64,000 bases of DNA, taken from positions 868,001 to 932,000 of the forward strand of contig NZ_CP163512.1 of the NCBI RefSeq assembly GCF_041075285.1, read 5' to 3'. Below are positions 9,952 to 21,060 of this stretch, in pieces. The notes below the pieces were generated by a model. The model was not told the origin of the DNA, did not search any database, and saw only the letters and a list, made by a program, of their open reading frames with translations. The stretch comes from Providencia rettgeri. GTDB taxonomy: Bacteria > Pseudomonadota > Gammaproteobacteria > Enterobacterales > Enterobacteriaceae. The translations under genes and the position numbers were made by a program. Each line of letters begins with the position of its first letter. Within the stretch, counting starts at the first letter, position 1.

Positions 9952-10147
9952 TTTTATCAGTCAAATATGTTTTCATATAATTTTATTAGTGCTAATTCTA
10001 CACTGAATTTTATAAATTAAATAGGTAATTATGATACAAATTGTTAGCTATTAGACAAAGGAAGGATGTTAATAATATGTTTTTAAATTTACCAAAATTT
10101 GATGGTTTAATTGTATTTTCTTGGAGGATTTAAGCCTGGTTATTGAA

Positions 10148-10183
10148 TTTTAAATAAGAGCCTAAATAAGACCCTTATTTAAA
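10148..10183. terminator. AT-rich inverted repeat downstream of the unknown gene
   Basis: TTTAAATAAG / CTTATTTAAA, perfect 10-base arms with a 16-base loop, 27 bases past the stop of the leftward unknown gene. There is no T-run, so termination is only likely. Confidence 0.4.
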
Positions 10184-10209
10184 TTATTTTTAACGAGGTG
10201 TAAATAATA

Positions 10210-10659
10210 TTATACTATAGTATAGTTATGAATTCTCCAACGTTTATCCTTCTCTGATTGGCTGTATATATGTATAAGCCCATTAGCGACATATAAGGTT
10301 GCTGACTGAATGGTATCTCCAACAGCAAAGTCATCAACATAGACTAATTGTATGCCAGCTTTATCGTCAATTTGGTATAGTTCAACGATTTTATCATTTA
10401 AATTGTAACCGTATAAATATTGCTTATTTTGTGTAACGTCGTAAAAGGCTTGAATATTACTCAAATAGCTTCGTAATCTTCCTTTTTGTACCGGGGCATT
10501 GGCTTCAATTTTACCAGTGTCTGTCATACTATAAACAATATAGCTTGTGTCTTTTGAATGGCCCAAAAAATAAGTGCGTTTAGCGGCGCTAAATATCATC
10601 GTTGTTGGATAAAATTCGTCAAAAGAGCTGTCTTGTATTAACTTTCTAATAATAGCCAT
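10210..10659 (-). CDS. Unknown 149-residue protein
   Basis: I do not recognise this protein. It has no signal peptide, no membrane segment and only scattered cysteines. The sequence alternates short beta-like strands with polar turns (TMIFSAAKRTYFLGHS, YIVYSMTDTGKIE, QYLYGYNLNDKIVELYQID, ATLYVANGLIHIYSQSE), suggesting a partial beta-propeller or similar all-beta fold. An AGGA ribosome site sits 7 bases before the ATG. The gene and its flanks are clearly richer in A and T than neighbours, so it may be acquired. It stands alone between yfhL and leuE. Confidence 0.7.
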   Translation of the reverse strand: MAIIRKLIQDSSFDEFYPTTMIFSAAKRTYFLGHSKDTSYIVYSMTDTGKIEANAPVQKGRLRSYLSNIQAFYDVTQNKQYLYGYNLNDKIVELYQIDDKAGIQLVYVDDFAVGDTIQSATLYVANGLIHIYSQSEKDKRWRIHNYTIV

Positions 10660-10857
10660 ATATGATTCCTATTAGTATATAAAATATAGATAACGAAATT
10701 CGGAATTAATAATATTTAAATAAATTAAGTTTAAAAATAACCTTTATTATTAGTTTATTTCATATGTATAAATAAAAAAGAAACAATAAATAGAATAGAT
10801 ATTCACAAAGATAGAAAGTTATGATAGTAATAATGAAAAACATAAAGGAACGCAAAC

Positions 10858-11502
10858 ATGTTCGAAAATCTCGGAGTTCTTAACTTCTGGACTTACCTCG
10901 CAGGGCTTATTTTTATTATTATTGTGCCAGGACCTAATTCGATTTATGTGCTCAAAACCAGTACTTCCAGTGGTGCTCGGTTTGGCTATCGAGCTGCGTT
11001 AGGGGTATTTACAGGTGATGCCATATTGGTTTTTTTATCTTTTATTGGTGTCGCGTCAGTGATCAAAGCTTCACCAACGCTTTTTATGATTGTTCGCTAT
11101 CTTGGTGCGGCATATCTTTTATATCTCGGTTGTAAAATTTTATATAGCACATTGAAACGCAAGTCACAGGCTGAGGGGGAAGGCGCTACAGTCAGCTTAA
11201 AGTCTGAAAATCATTTTTTTCGTGCTTTAGCGTTAAGCCTGACAAATCCGAAAGCAATTTTGTTTTATATTTCGTTTTTTATTCAGTTTGTTGACTTTAA
11301 CTACGAGAATGCGTGGGTACCTTATTTAGTCCTTGCGACAATTTTGGAGCTAGTGAGCTTCTTATATCTTAGCGTACTTATTTTTAGTGGTTATCTGATT
11401 GCTAAATTTTTACGGGAGAAAAAGATCCTCGCTAAACTGGGTAATTGTACCGTTGGTGCCTTTTTTATGGGGTTTGCGGCAAAACTTGCCTTGAGTAATT
11501 AG
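10858..11502 (+). CDS. leuE: LeuE-like amino-acid exporter (LysE family)
   Basis: Inner-membrane exporter of the RhtB/LysE family. E. coli LeuE exports leucine and a few other amino acids. The 214-residue protein opens with GVLNFWTYLAGLIFIIIVPGPNSIYVL, matching LeuE closely (GPN motif in helix 1). It continues with LGAAYLLYLGCKILY and ALSLTNPKAILFYISFF. About six hydrophobic helices are seen. An AAGGA ribosome site is present. It is a single gene, terminated or read into tadA after about 90 bases. Substrate is inferred from similarity only. Confidence 0.85.
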   Translation: MFENLGVLNFWTYLAGLIFIIIVPGPNSIYVLKTSTSSGARFGYRAALGVFTGDAILVFLSFIGVASVIKASPTLFMIVRYLGAAYLLYLGCKILYSTLKRKSQAEGEGATVSLKSENHFFRALALSLTNPKAILFYISFFIQFVDFNYENAWVPYLVLATILELVSFLYLSVLIFSGYLIAKFLREKKILAKLGNCTVGAFFMGFAAKLALSN

Positions 11503-11511
11503 TCTGTATAG

Positions 11512-12087
<576 letters not shown>

Positions 12088-12114
12088 CGCCTTGGCAGGT
12101 TATTCAAAGGAGCA

Positions 12115-13770
12115 TTACGGTTTTTTAAACGGGGGGATGACCGGTGGTTCTCTATCCGTTTTTGTCCCTTGCTGGTCAGGATGTAATGAAATCAAGTATT
12201 GACCGAGTGACATTTTTGTTTCTTCACTGCTCTTTTGAGGTGATTTCGCTGAATCTATCTCCTCTAAATGGCTCATATTGGTTTGTTCCGGTAGGGGAGA
12301 TTGGTTTTCAATGAGTTTAGTATTGTTTTCTTTTAGGTTTTCAGGCAAAACCAAATAGGTTAAAGATTGCTGAGCGATATCCAGCGCATGTTGTTTACGT
12401 TCTTGCGTTTGCAAGTATCCCACAAGGCTTTGATGATACCGGCGAATATTTTCCACATAACGATAAGCTTCATGCCCACGTGCATAGCCATAAGTAAGCT
12501 GCGAATAATATTTTTGCTGGGTTAGTAGTGGAAGACGCGCTTTAACATCGAGCCATCTGTCTGGATCACCACCTAGCATTTGAGTGAGCTTTCTCACATC
12601 TAACATATGCCCGTATCCCATATTATAAGCGGACAGAGCAAACCAAATGCGGTCATCTTCTGCAATTGTTTCAGGCAGTTTATCCATAATATAAGCAATA
12701 TATGCCGCACCACCTTTAATGCTTTCTTCTGCATCTAACCTATCAGCGATCCCCATTGTGGCGGCAGTGGGTTTAGTTAACATCATTAAACCGCGAACTC
12801 CAGTTGGGGAGGTGGCAAGGGGATCCCAGTGGGACTCTTGCCATGCAATAGCAGCCAGCAGTTTCCAATCAATGACATCAGCATACTTTTCAAATAAAGG
12901 CTGATATTCAGGAAGCTTATTATCAATCGCTTTGATAAAGGCCATCGTATCGAAATAATCGAACGATTCCACATGACTAAAATATTTTTCATTCAGGCGG
13001 GCCAATAGCTCTGATTCATTACTTTGATTAAAAAAATCAAGCAGAGCCGCATCTAAACTGTTTTCTTGCCCACGTCGCATATACCAAGTGACAGCATGAT
13101 CATCGAGTAAATCAAACGCGACAGCAATTTGCGGGTGAATCCGTTGCTGTAGAGCAACAGCGATAGAGTCTTCGAGGGTATAGTCGATTTCACCTTCTGC
13201 GAGCATTTCAAGAATTTGATTTGTATTGTATTTAGATGTCTCTTCCCATTTTAAGTTTGGATATTCTTCAGCAAGCGCTTTTAAGGTACTGGCGTGGGCT
13301 GTCCCGGAGGTAACAAGCAGCTTCCCCTTGATATCATTAAATGATTTCGGGCGTGTAGTGCCTTTGCGATAAACCAATTGCTGAGTGACCGTTAGGTAGC
13401 TAGGGCCAGTTTTGGTTTTTGTTAATCGGTCTTTATTGTACAAAAGCCCAGCAACGGCAATGTCAGCATCGCCGTTTTCTAGGTCGATAAAAATTTGCTC
13501 GAATGTCGGGCGGATAGTGATCTTAAGTTTAACTCCTAGGTACGAAGCAAAGCCTTGAGCAAGTTCGTAGTCAAAACCACGAAGCTGTTTTTGCTCATCA
13601 ATATAGATAAGTGGCGAGCTGACGGCACTAATACGTAATTCACCTTGTGACAGTATGTGATTAATTTGTGAATCTTGCGTATTGGGCCAGCGGACATTAA
13701 AGCCGATGACCATTGAAGCCAGTAGCGCGATAACCACGATGATTAAGTAGTTAACTTTTAAGTTATTCAA
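12115..13770 (-). CDS. mltF: MltF, membrane-bound lytic murein transglycosylase F
   Basis: Outer-membrane-associated enzyme that cleaves peptidoglycan to 1,6-anhydro ends. An N-terminal hydrophobic leader (LIIVVIALLASMVIGF) precedes a family-3 solute-binding-like domain (residues about 45-265). The SLT domain follows with AAIAWQESHWDPLATSPTGVRG, whose Glu is the catalytic acid, and ALSAYNMGYGHMLDVR. At 551 residues it is a little longer than E. coli MltF (518); the extra part is a polar C-terminal tail after about residue 470. It is divergent from purL, the usual neighbour. Confidence 0.95.
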   Translation of the reverse strand: MNNLKVNYLIIVVIALLASMVIGFNVRWPNTQDSQINHILSQGELRISAVSSPLIYIDEQKQLRGFDYELAQGFASYLGVKLKITIRPTFEQIFIDLENGDADIAVAGLLYNKDRLTKTKTGPSYLTVTQQLVYRKGTTRPKSFNDIKGKLLVTSGTAHASTLKALAEEYPNLKWEETSKYNTNQILEMLAEGEIDYTLEDSIAVALQQRIHPQIAVAFDLLDDHAVTWYMRRGQENSLDAALLDFFNQSNESELLARLNEKYFSHVESFDYFDTMAFIKAIDNKLPEYQPLFEKYADVIDWKLLAAIAWQESHWDPLATSPTGVRGLMMLTKPTAATMGIADRLDAEESIKGGAAYIAYIMDKLPETIAEDDRIWFALSAYNMGYGHMLDVRKLTQMLGGDPDRWLDVKARLPLLTQQKYYSQLTYGYARGHEAYRYVENIRRYHQSLVGYLQTQERKQHALDIAQQSLTYLVLPENLKENNTKLIENQSPLPEQTNMSHLEEIDSAKSPQKSSEETKMSLGQYLISLHPDQQGTKTDREPPVIPPFKKP

Positions 13771-13942
13771 ATAATAATTTCTCGTGCAATCACTGGTGTT
13801 GTGTGGTGTCTAAAAAGAGTATGGCTAAGTAATGGTTATAATTCCAGTGGTTGGGTATTTTGCTCAACAATTATGATCGGTGCAACCTATATTATCGTAT
13901 TTAGCACATAATAATATTTAACTAATCGCTTTATTTTTAATC

Positions 13943-13958
13943 ACGCAAACGGTTTCGT
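13943..13958 (+). promoter_or_regulatory. PurR operator upstream of purL
   Basis: ACGCAAACGGTTTCGT matches the PurR consensus (ACGCAAACGTTTGCGT) with a near-palindromic arrangement, 84 bases before the purL ATG. It predicts repression of purL by PurR with hypoxanthine or guanine. Confidence 0.85.
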
Positions 13959-14042
13959 ATTGATGAACATTACTCTATAATGGGCTCCGGTTTCCCTGCT
14001 TTCGTGTTCAGGGCTGGCGTTTAAAAGAGAGAAATTAAGACT

Positions 14043-17000
14043 ATGGAAATTTTGCGTGGTTCACCTGCTCTATCAGCATTTCGTATTACCCGCCTTTTGG
14101 CGTTGTTTGCAGAGAAACAACTGCCTGTAACAGATATCTATGCTGAATATATGCACTTTGCTGAGCTATCAGCGCCGTTAAGTGATAGCGAGCAAGGTAA
14201 ACTGAGCAGTTTGTTAAAATATGGCCCATCCCTGGCAGAGCATGACCCATTCGGTAAACTTATTTTAGTCACCCCTCGTCCGGGTACAATTTCTCCTTGG
14301 TCATCTAAAGCAACGGATATTGCTCACAATTGTGGTCTGACTCAAGTTAAACGCATTGAACGCGGTATTGCCTACTATGTTCAGGGGGATTCATTAACGC
14401 AAGGGCAGTGGCATGAAGTGATAGCGCAGTTACACGACCGTATGATGGAATCAATTTTTTCATCTTTTGAACAAGCAGAGGCCTTGTTTGTGCATCAGCA
14501 GCCTGCACCGATGAAAACCATTGATATTATCAATGGCGGACGTAATGCACTGGTAGCGGCAAATAAAGAAATGGGCTTGGCGTTAGCCGATGACGAAATT
14601 GACTATCTACAAGCCGCCTTTACAGGTCTAAAACGTAATCCAACAGACGTTGAATTGTATATGTTTGCTCAAGCGAACTCTGAGCACTGCCGTCACAAAA
14701 TCTTTAATGCGGATTGGGTGATCGATGGTCAAGAACAGCCAAAATCGCTGTTTAAAATGATCAAAAATACGTTTGAAAAAACACCAGATCACGTCTTATC
14801 TGCTTATAAAGATAATGCAGCGGTGATGGAAGGCTCTTCTGTTGGTCGTTTCTTCCCTGAGCCAGAAGGGCGTACGTACCGCTATCATCAAGAAGATGCT
14901 CATATTTTAATGAAAGTGGAAACTCATAACCACCCAACAGCAATTTCCCCGTGGCCTGGCGCTGCAACGGGTTCTGGTGGCGAAATTCGTGATGAAGGTG
15001 CCACTGGTCGAGGTGCTAAGCCAAAAGCTGGATTGGTGGGTTTTTCCGTCTCTAACCTACGAATTCCCGGTTTTGAACAGCCTTGGGAAGAAGACTTTGG
15101 TAAGCCAGAACGTATTGTTACCGCGCTAGATATCATGATGGAAGGCCCTTTGGGCGGAGCCGCGTTTAATAATGAGTTTGGTCGTCCTGCACTTTTGGGT
15201 TACTTCCGCACCTATGAAGAAAAAGTGAATAGTCATAATGGCGAAGAATTACGCGGTTATCACAAGCCAATTATGCTAGCGGGGGGGATTGGTAATATTC
15301 GAGCCGATCACGTACAAAAAGGCGAGATCCCAGTGGGTGCGAAACTGATCGTGCTCGGTGGTCCATCAATGAACATTGGTTTAGGCGGTGGTGCAGCATC
15401 ATCAATGGCATCAGGTCAGTCAGACGCAGATTTAGATTTTGCGTCAGTACAGCGTGATAACGCAGAAATGGAACGTCGCTGCCAAGAGGTGATCGACAGA
15501 TGTTGGCAACTAGGGGACGATAACCCTATTTTGTTTATTCATGATGTTGGTGCTGGTGGTCTATCCAACGCGATGCCGGAGCTCGTGAGTGATGGTGGTC
15601 GTGGCGGTCGTTTTGAATTGCGCAAAATTTTGAACGACGAACCGGGTATGAGCCCGTTAGAGGTGTGGTGCAACGAGTCTCAAGAGCGTTATGTGATGGC
15701 AGTTGCCCCTGAGCAACTGGATATGTTTACTGCGATTTGTGAACGAGAACGCGCGCCGTTTGCCGTGATTGGTGAAGCGACAGAAGCGCGTCATTTAACC
15801 TTAAATGATGCGCACTTCAATAATCAACCGATTGATATGCCACTGGATGTATTACTGGGTAAAACGCCAAAAATGCTGCGTGATGTGAAAACCCTCAAAG
15901 CAGCACCTGATGCATTAGACAGAACGGCCATCAATTTAAATGAAGCGGTTAAACGGGTTTTACATTTACCCGCAGTGGCAGAGAAAACCTTTCTGATCAC
16001 CATTGGTGACCGCACTGTAACCGGTATGGTTGCCCGTGATCAAATGGTCGGCCCTTGGCAAATTCCCGTTGCTGACTGTGCGGTGACAACGGCGAGTTTA
16101 GATAGCTATTATGGCGAATCCATGTCAATTGGTGAAAGAACGCCAGTGGCATTAGTTGATTTTGCTGCATCTGCTCGTATGGCTGTAGGTGAAGCACTGA
16201 CTAACCTTGCGTGTTCTTACGTACAAGATCTTAAGCGCGTGAAACTATCAGCAAACTGGATGGCTGCAGCAGGTCACCCTGGGGAAGATGCTGGATTATA
16301 TGAGGCAGTAAAAGCGGTAGGTGAAGAGCTGTGCCCAGCACTGGGGTTAACTATCCCAGTGGGGAAAGACTCTATGTCAATGAAAACGCGTTGGCAGCAA
16401 AATGGCGAAGAGCGAGAAATGACATCTCCGTTATCATTGGTGATCAGTGCATTCGGACGTGTTGAAGACGTTCGTTTAACAGTAACACCTGAATTAAAAA
16501 CAGTAGAAGATAATGCTCTGTTATTAATTGACTTGGGTGAAGGACAAAATGCTTTAGGCGGTTCGGCTCTCGCACAGGTTTACCGTCAATTAGGCAATAA
16601 AGCACCGGATGTACATAGCCCTGAGCGTTTACTCGGTTTCTTTAATACCATTCAAAAACTATTATCTGAGCAAAAATTATTGGCTTACCATGACCGTTCA
16701 GACGGTGGTTTGTTCGTTACATTAGCCGAAATGGCATTTGCTGGTCATTGCGGAATATCGGTCGATATCAGTTCATTTGATGAGGATACTTTAGCGGCAT
16801 TATTCAACGAAGAATTAGGTGCGGTGATCCAAATCAATGGCGCAGATAGAACTTACGTTGAAGCGTGTTTTGCAGAAGCAGGGTTAGCTCATTGCGTTCA
16901 TTATTTAGGTGCAGCTATTCATGACGATATTGTGATCATTAATAGCCGTGATACGGTGGTTTATCGTGAATCACGCAGCTTACTGCGCCAATGGTGGGCA

Positions 17001-17930
17001 GAGACCACATGGCAGATGCAACGCCTGCGTGATAACGAAGTGTGCGCAGATGAAGAGCACTCCATGAAGCAAGATAACCAAGATCCCGGCTTAAATGCTC
17101 ACTTAACTTACGATATTGAAGAGGATATTGCGGCTCCATTTATTTTATCCGGTGTGCGCCCAAAAGTTGCTGTGCTGCGTGAGCAAGGAGTTAACTCCCA
17201 CGTTGAGATGGCCGCGGCGTTTGACCGTGCCGGTTTTGATGCCGTTGACGTGCACATGAGCGATTTACTGGCGGGGCATTTATCTCTTGAACAATTCCAA
17301 ACGCTGGTGGCGTGTGGTGGCTTCTCTTATGGTGATGTCTTAGGTGCAGGGGAAGGTTGGGCTAAATCTATTCTGTTCAATAATCAAGTGCGCGATGAGT
17401 TTGCTGCATTTTTTAATCGCCCTGATACTTTATCTCTGGGGGTGTGTAACGGTTGTCAGATGATGTCTAACTTACATGAACTGATCCCTGGTGCAGAGTT
17501 CTGGCCTCGTTTTGTTCGTAACCGTTCAGAGCGCTTTGAGGCTCGTTTTAGTTTAGTGGAAATTGCCGATAGCCCATCTTTATTGCTGCAAGATATGGCA
17601 GGTTCTCGTATGGCGATTGCGGTTTCTCATGGTGAAGGGCAAGTGGAAACTCGCGCTACGGCGCACTTACAGCAATTAGAAGATAACGGCTTAGTGGCAA
17701 TGCGTTTCGTCAATAACTATGGGCAAGTGACGGAGCAATACCCTGCAAACCCGAACGGGTCGGTTAATGGTATCACATCAGTTACCTCAAAAGATGGTCG
17801 AGCAACTATTATGATGCCTCATCCAGAGCGTGTTTTCCGCACAGTGAGCAACTCTTGGCATCCAGAAACATGGGGTGAAGATAGTCCGTGGATGCGTATT
17901 TTCCGCAACGCACGTAAGCAATTAGGTTAA
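14043..17930 (+). CDS. purL: PurL, phosphoribosylformylglycinamidine synthase
   Basis: Fourth step of purine synthesis: turns FGAR, ATP and glutamine into FGAM. This is the large single-chain form of 1295 residues, the same length as the E. coli enzyme. The order is an N-terminal domain, a FGAM synthase ATPase core ([21 protein letters not shown]), a second AIRS-like half, and a C-terminal glutaminase with the nucleophile in GVCNGCQMM. The PurR box upstream predicts purine repression. A hairpin terminator follows the stop. Confidence 0.98.
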   Translation: MEILRGSPALSAFRITRLLALFAEKQLPVTDIYAEYMHFAELSAPLSDSEQGKLSSLLKYGPSLAEHDPFGKLILVTPRPGTISPWSSKATDIAHNCGLTQVKRIERGIAYYVQGDSLTQGQWHEVIAQLHDRMMESIFSSFEQAEALFVHQQPAPMKTIDIINGGRNALVAANKEMGLALADDEIDYLQAAFTGLKRNPTDVELYMFAQANSEHCRHKIFNADWVIDGQEQPKSLFKMIKNTFEKTPDHVLSAYKDNAAVMEGSSVGRFFPEPEGRTYRYHQEDAHILMKVETHNHPTAISPWPGAATGSGGEIRDEGATGRGAKPKAGLVGFSVSNLRIPGFEQPWEEDFGKPERIVTALDIMMEGPLGGAAFNNEFGRPALLGYFRTYEEKVNSHNGEELRGYHKPIMLAGGIGNIRADHVQKGEIPVGAKLIVLGGPSMNIGLGGGAASSMASGQSDADLDFASVQRDNAEMERRCQEVIDRCWQLGDDNPILFIHDVGAGGLSNAMPELVSDGGRGGRFELRKILNDEPGMSPLEVWCNESQERYVMAVAPEQLDMFTAICERERAPFAVIGEATEARHLTLNDAHFNNQPIDMPLDVLLGKTPKMLRDVKTLKAAPDALDRTAINLNEAVKRVLHLPAVAEKTFLITIGDRTVTGMVARDQMVGPWQIPVADCAVTTASLDSYYGESMSIGERTPVALVDFAASARMAVGEALTNLACSYVQDLKRVKLSANWMAAAGHPGEDAGLYEAVKAVGEELCPALGLTIPVGKDSMSMKTRWQQNGEEREMTSPLSLVISAFGRVEDVRLTVTPELKTVEDNALLLIDLGEGQNALGGSALAQVYRQLGNKAPDVHSPERLLGFFNTIQKLLSEQKLLAYHDRSDGGLFVTLAEMAFAGHCGISVDISSFDEDTLAALFNEELGAVIQINGADRTYVEACFAEAGLAHCVHYLGAAIHDDIVIINSRDTVVYRESRSLLRQWWAETTWQMQRLRDNEVCADEEHSMKQDNQDPGLNAHLTYDIEEDIAAPFILSGVRPKVAVLREQGVNSHVEMAAAFDRAGFDAVDVHMSDLLAGHLSLEQFQTLVACGGFSYGDVLGAGEGWAKSILFNNQVRDEFAAFFNRPDTLSLGVCNGCQMMSNLHELIPGAEFWPRFVRNRSERFEARFSLVEIADSPSLLLQDMAGSRMAIAVSHGEGQVETRATAHLQQLEDNGLVAMRFVNNYGQVTEQYPANPNGSVNGITSVTSKDGRATIMMPHPERVFRTVSNSWHPETWGEDSPWMRIFRNARKQLG

Positions 17931-17954
17931 AAATTACCAAGTAATGGTGTAAAC

Positions 17955-18004
17955 GAGCACTCTATCGTTATAAGTTGAAAATATAGCGGTAGGGTGTTCT
18001 TGTT
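17955..18004 (+). terminator. purL terminator
   Basis: Imperfect hairpin: GAGCACTCTA...TATA pairs with TATA...TAGGGTGTTC, then TTGTTTC. It is 25 bases past the purL stop. Confidence 0.55.
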
Positions 18005-18274
18005 TCTGCCAATTGCCTTTATTGATTAAGAGCTTTATATCAGCCTTTCTTATTTATCGTGTTATTGATGATTAATTGTTTATATAATAATTAATGTTAT
18101 CACAATCATTTCAATATTATTTTATTAGGTATTTGCTTTGTAAATGAAATAGTCAATATATCAGAGTAACTTTTTTATCAGTTACCTAATAAAATGCTAA
18201 ATTCAATGATGGAGATGAATTTTAATATTAATAAAATTCAATTTAAATAAAATGGATTTGGCGAGGAATAGATT
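18005..18274. other. AT-rich region before the RTX-like gene
   Basis: About 270 very AT-rich bases with no gene. AT content this high is typical of H-NS-bound acquired DNA in enterics and probably includes the promoter of the next gene. The only landmark is GAGGAA at 18263, the ribosome site of that gene. Confidence 0.4.
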
Positions 18275-20938
18275 TTGAGTTTAACAAGGAAGCTAAAGAA
18301 TAGCTTATTTTCGAATGATAATTATACTGAATATTTAAAAAACAATGAAACCATAACGCTTTCTCTAATAGAGGTAAATGACGGCTTTTATTTAGTTTCT
18401 GATAGTGAAAAAGAAACAATTCCATTAAAGAAACAGGATGGAACCTCAAAAACTATCAATTTAATGAATAATCCTATAAAACCTGATAATATAAAAAGTA
18501 ATGAAATTAAGCTAGAAAGTACCAATAATGTCATCTTAAATAGTCATATTAAATCCAAATTTATCTTAAAAGGGAATAGAAAGGATAATGTTTTAGATGC
18601 TGGCGCAGCAAAAGCTTCTATTAATGGGTATGGTGGGAATGACCATCTTGTGATTAGTTCCGGTGTGGCAAGAGGTGGAGATGGCGATGATAATTATTAT
18701 TTACGCCGCTATCAATGGGAAAATATTAAACATAATAATGTAACTAGGTTGAATGCAAGAATTGTGGAAACATCTAAAGGGAAAAGTGAAGTCCACCTAG
18801 GCTATTCGTTAAAAGAAATAGATAGTGTTAGTCAAGTAGGTAATGACTTACTGATAACTATTAAGGCAAAGTCACCTTATAATAAATCTGATACGTTAGA
18901 ATTAAAATTGACGTTGAAAAATAGTTATCAAGATCATTTGATAGGTAAAGCGATAAAACACCATTATCAGCTCTATACACAGGATGGATTTAGTTTAACC
19001 CCTATTTTAAAAAATAATAGTTACATGGAAGACATGCAAAAATTGTATGAAATAACTTATTTGCAAGATTCCGATTATGCTCAGAGGGATGCAAGTGATA
19101 GTGTTCGGATTCATAAAGAAAATAATTATATAGTTATTAATAATCAGGGCTATACTCCTCCGATATGGGGAGAGTTTAACTTTAATGGGGATATTACAAA
19201 TCTTACTTATTTTGGAAGCAAAAGTGATGATATTTTAACTATGCTTAATAGAAATAGCTATATTATGGCAACTGGTGGGAATGATATCTATCAATTAAAA
19301 CCAAATGAACTTAGGCAGTCAAAATTAACAGTTGATCTGAGTAAAATAGAAGAAAAATCTGCCAATGGAAATAGTATTATCATAAAAATCCCTGACGCAT
19401 ATGGGTGTGATTTATATGCCGATGGTCAATCTGTCTACTTTAAAAATAATTTTGGTGATAAAATAACAAATATAAAGTTTATTAATTATGAAAATAGCAA
19501 GTGTAACGCTGTATATATAAAAGATGCTAATGAGAATTTATTTGAAATTAAATTGAGAACAGAAGGGCACAAGATAGTTGATGATAATATAGCTAACTTA
19601 TTGACCTCTGAATCTGATGACGTTCATCTTCTATCGGGGCGGCGGTATCCCGATATGATAATTGATACATTAGCAGGTGATGATAATATTGAGGAATATA
19701 GTGGAATTGGTATAATTGTTAATTCAGGAAGTGGTAATGATAAAATTAAAGTAACGACAGGTGTGAATGTTTTTTATGGTGGAGATGGCGATAATGTTAT
19801 AGAAGGGGGAAATCAAGGAGATTTATTATTGTCAGATTTAGGAAATGATAAATTAAATGGAAAAAAGGGGAATGACCATTATATTGTTGATGGTTCAATA
19901 GGCTCTGGAACAACGGTTATAAATGATAAATATGGTATTAATAACATTCATTTAATGCACTTTAATAAAAATTATGTTATAAAAAAAGAAAGCGGATTCA
20001 GTTATCGGGTATACGGTTCTAAATCAAATTTGCGTGAGGTGAAAATAAAAATAATTCCATCTGATAAGGAAAATAAAAATTACATTCACCATTATGATAC
20101 TCTTCCACACCATATTCCTAATGATGTAAAAGAAAGCATGAGCCATATGGTAAGGTATTTGGCAGAGCATAAACAATATTGGAAAAGAGAGCAATCATTA
20201 TTGCCTTGGCAGCCCATGTATGCCTTTAAAGGTTTTTTTAAAAACACCTCATATGATTTTATAGATTTATCTAAACCGAAAGTTAATATTTCACAAGGTT
20301 TTTCTTTTAAACAACTTGTCATTGACTTAAAAGGTAATTCGGTTGATTTAATTGATAACAGTGGTCATGGGCGATTTTATAAAACAGAAATAGGAACTGG
20401 AAAAATTTTAATACCCCGTTTTTCTAGGAGTAATAATGTATTATATGCAGGGAAAGGGCATGCTGAGCTAGCTGGAGGTGGTGGGGACGATGTTTTCATC
20501 ATCAATGGAAGTAATAGTAAAGTCAGTGATAAAAAAGGCGATAATATTTTTATTATCGATGGTGGTGTTAGGGGTAGAAGTTCTATACGTTATGGCGATG
20601 GGAATAATGAAATACATTTAATTAGTTTTAATAAAACGCCAACTATAGTAAAAACGGATAATAACAAAAAAGAAATTCAATATATTTATCAATCGAAATC
20701 GGGCTATAAAGCGAAAATTATTCAGGGTGATGGATTGCCAGAGCCAACAGTTATTCATCATAACTTATTACCTGGATTGCGTGACCATACTACACAGCAA
20801 AAACTCGAATATTTGGGGAATGCACTTGCAGCCATGCGTTTACAGGATGAATACAATAGCCTTGGTATTACTGAAATAAAACAAGCATGGGATCCTGCTA
20901 GCATTGTGAGAGTATTTATGGGTAAAGGAACAGGGTAA
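18275..20938 (+). CDS. Large RTX-like repeat protein with internal duplication, function unknown
   Basis: The 887-residue protein is not recognised as a named toxin. The TTG start at 18275 has GAGGAA 6 bases upstream and no in-frame ATG precedes it. RTX-like Gly-Asp turns occur in blocks near residues 117-140 (GYGGNDHLVI, GGDGDDNYYL), 310-340, 455-540 (GSGNDKI, YGGDGDNVIEGG, KKGNDHYIVDG) and 715-765 (GGGGDDVFIING). A module is repeated: residues about 540-635 and 765-860 share NNxIHLxxFNK then HHxxLP and a helical end. There is no signal peptide or membrane segment. No type I secretion genes are adjacent. Composition is far AT-richer than purL, suggesting transfer. Could be a secreted toxin-like or adhesin protein. 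Confidence 0.8.
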   Translation: MSLTRKLKNSLFSNDNYTEYLKNNETITLSLIEVNDGFYLVSDSEKETIPLKKQDGTSKTINLMNNPIKPDNIKSNEIKLESTNNVILNSHIKSKFILKGNRKDNVLDAGAAKASINGYGGNDHLVISSGVARGGDGDDNYYLRRYQWENIKHNNVTRLNARIVETSKGKSEVHLGYSLKEIDSVSQVGNDLLITIKAKSPYNKSDTLELKLTLKNSYQDHLIGKAIKHHYQLYTQDGFSLTPILKNNSYMEDMQKLYEITYLQDSDYAQRDASDSVRIHKENNYIVINNQGYTPPIWGEFNFNGDITNLTYFGSKSDDILTMLNRNSYIMATGGNDIYQLKPNELRQSKLTVDLSKIEEKSANGNSIIIKIPDAYGCDLYADGQSVYFKNNFGDKITNIKFINYENSKCNAVYIKDANENLFEIKLRTEGHKIVDDNIANLLTSESDDVHLLSGRRYPDMIIDTLAGDDNIEEYSGIGIIVNSGSGNDKIKVTTGVNVFYGGDGDNVIEGGNQGDLLLSDLGNDKLNGKKGNDHYIVDGSIGSGTTVINDKYGINNIHLMHFNKNYVIKKESGFSYRVYGSKSNLREVKIKIIPSDKENKNYIHHYDTLPHHIPNDVKESMSHMVRYLAEHKQYWKREQSLLPWQPMYAFKGFFKNTSYDFIDLSKPKVNISQGFSFKQLVIDLKGNSVDLIDNSGHGRFYKTEIGTGKILIPRFSRSNNVLYAGKGHAELAGGGGDDVFIINGSNSKVSDKKGDNIFIIDGGVRGRSSIRYGDGNNEIHLISFNKTPTIVKTDNNKKEIQYIYQSKSGYKAKIIQGDGLPEPTVIHHNLLPGLRDHTTQQKLEYLGNALAAMRLQDEYNSLGITEIKQAWDPASIVRVFMGKGTG

Positions 20939-21000
20939 AATTTAATGGTAATGGTGGTTTTAAAGGCGGCTATTTTGTCTATGGGCTGATAATCTAAATA

Positions 21001-21040
21001 CGATTTACCCTAAAAGTGAAGTTAATTTTAGGGCAAATCG
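21001..21040. terminator. Bidirectional terminator between RTX-like gene and ulaD
   Basis: Hairpin CGATTTACCCTAAAA / TTTTAGGGCAAATCG, 15-base arms with one mismatch and a 10-base loop. It lies between two convergent genes and can serve both. Confidence 0.7.
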
Positions 21041-21060
21041 TATGGTGAGCTTATAACATT

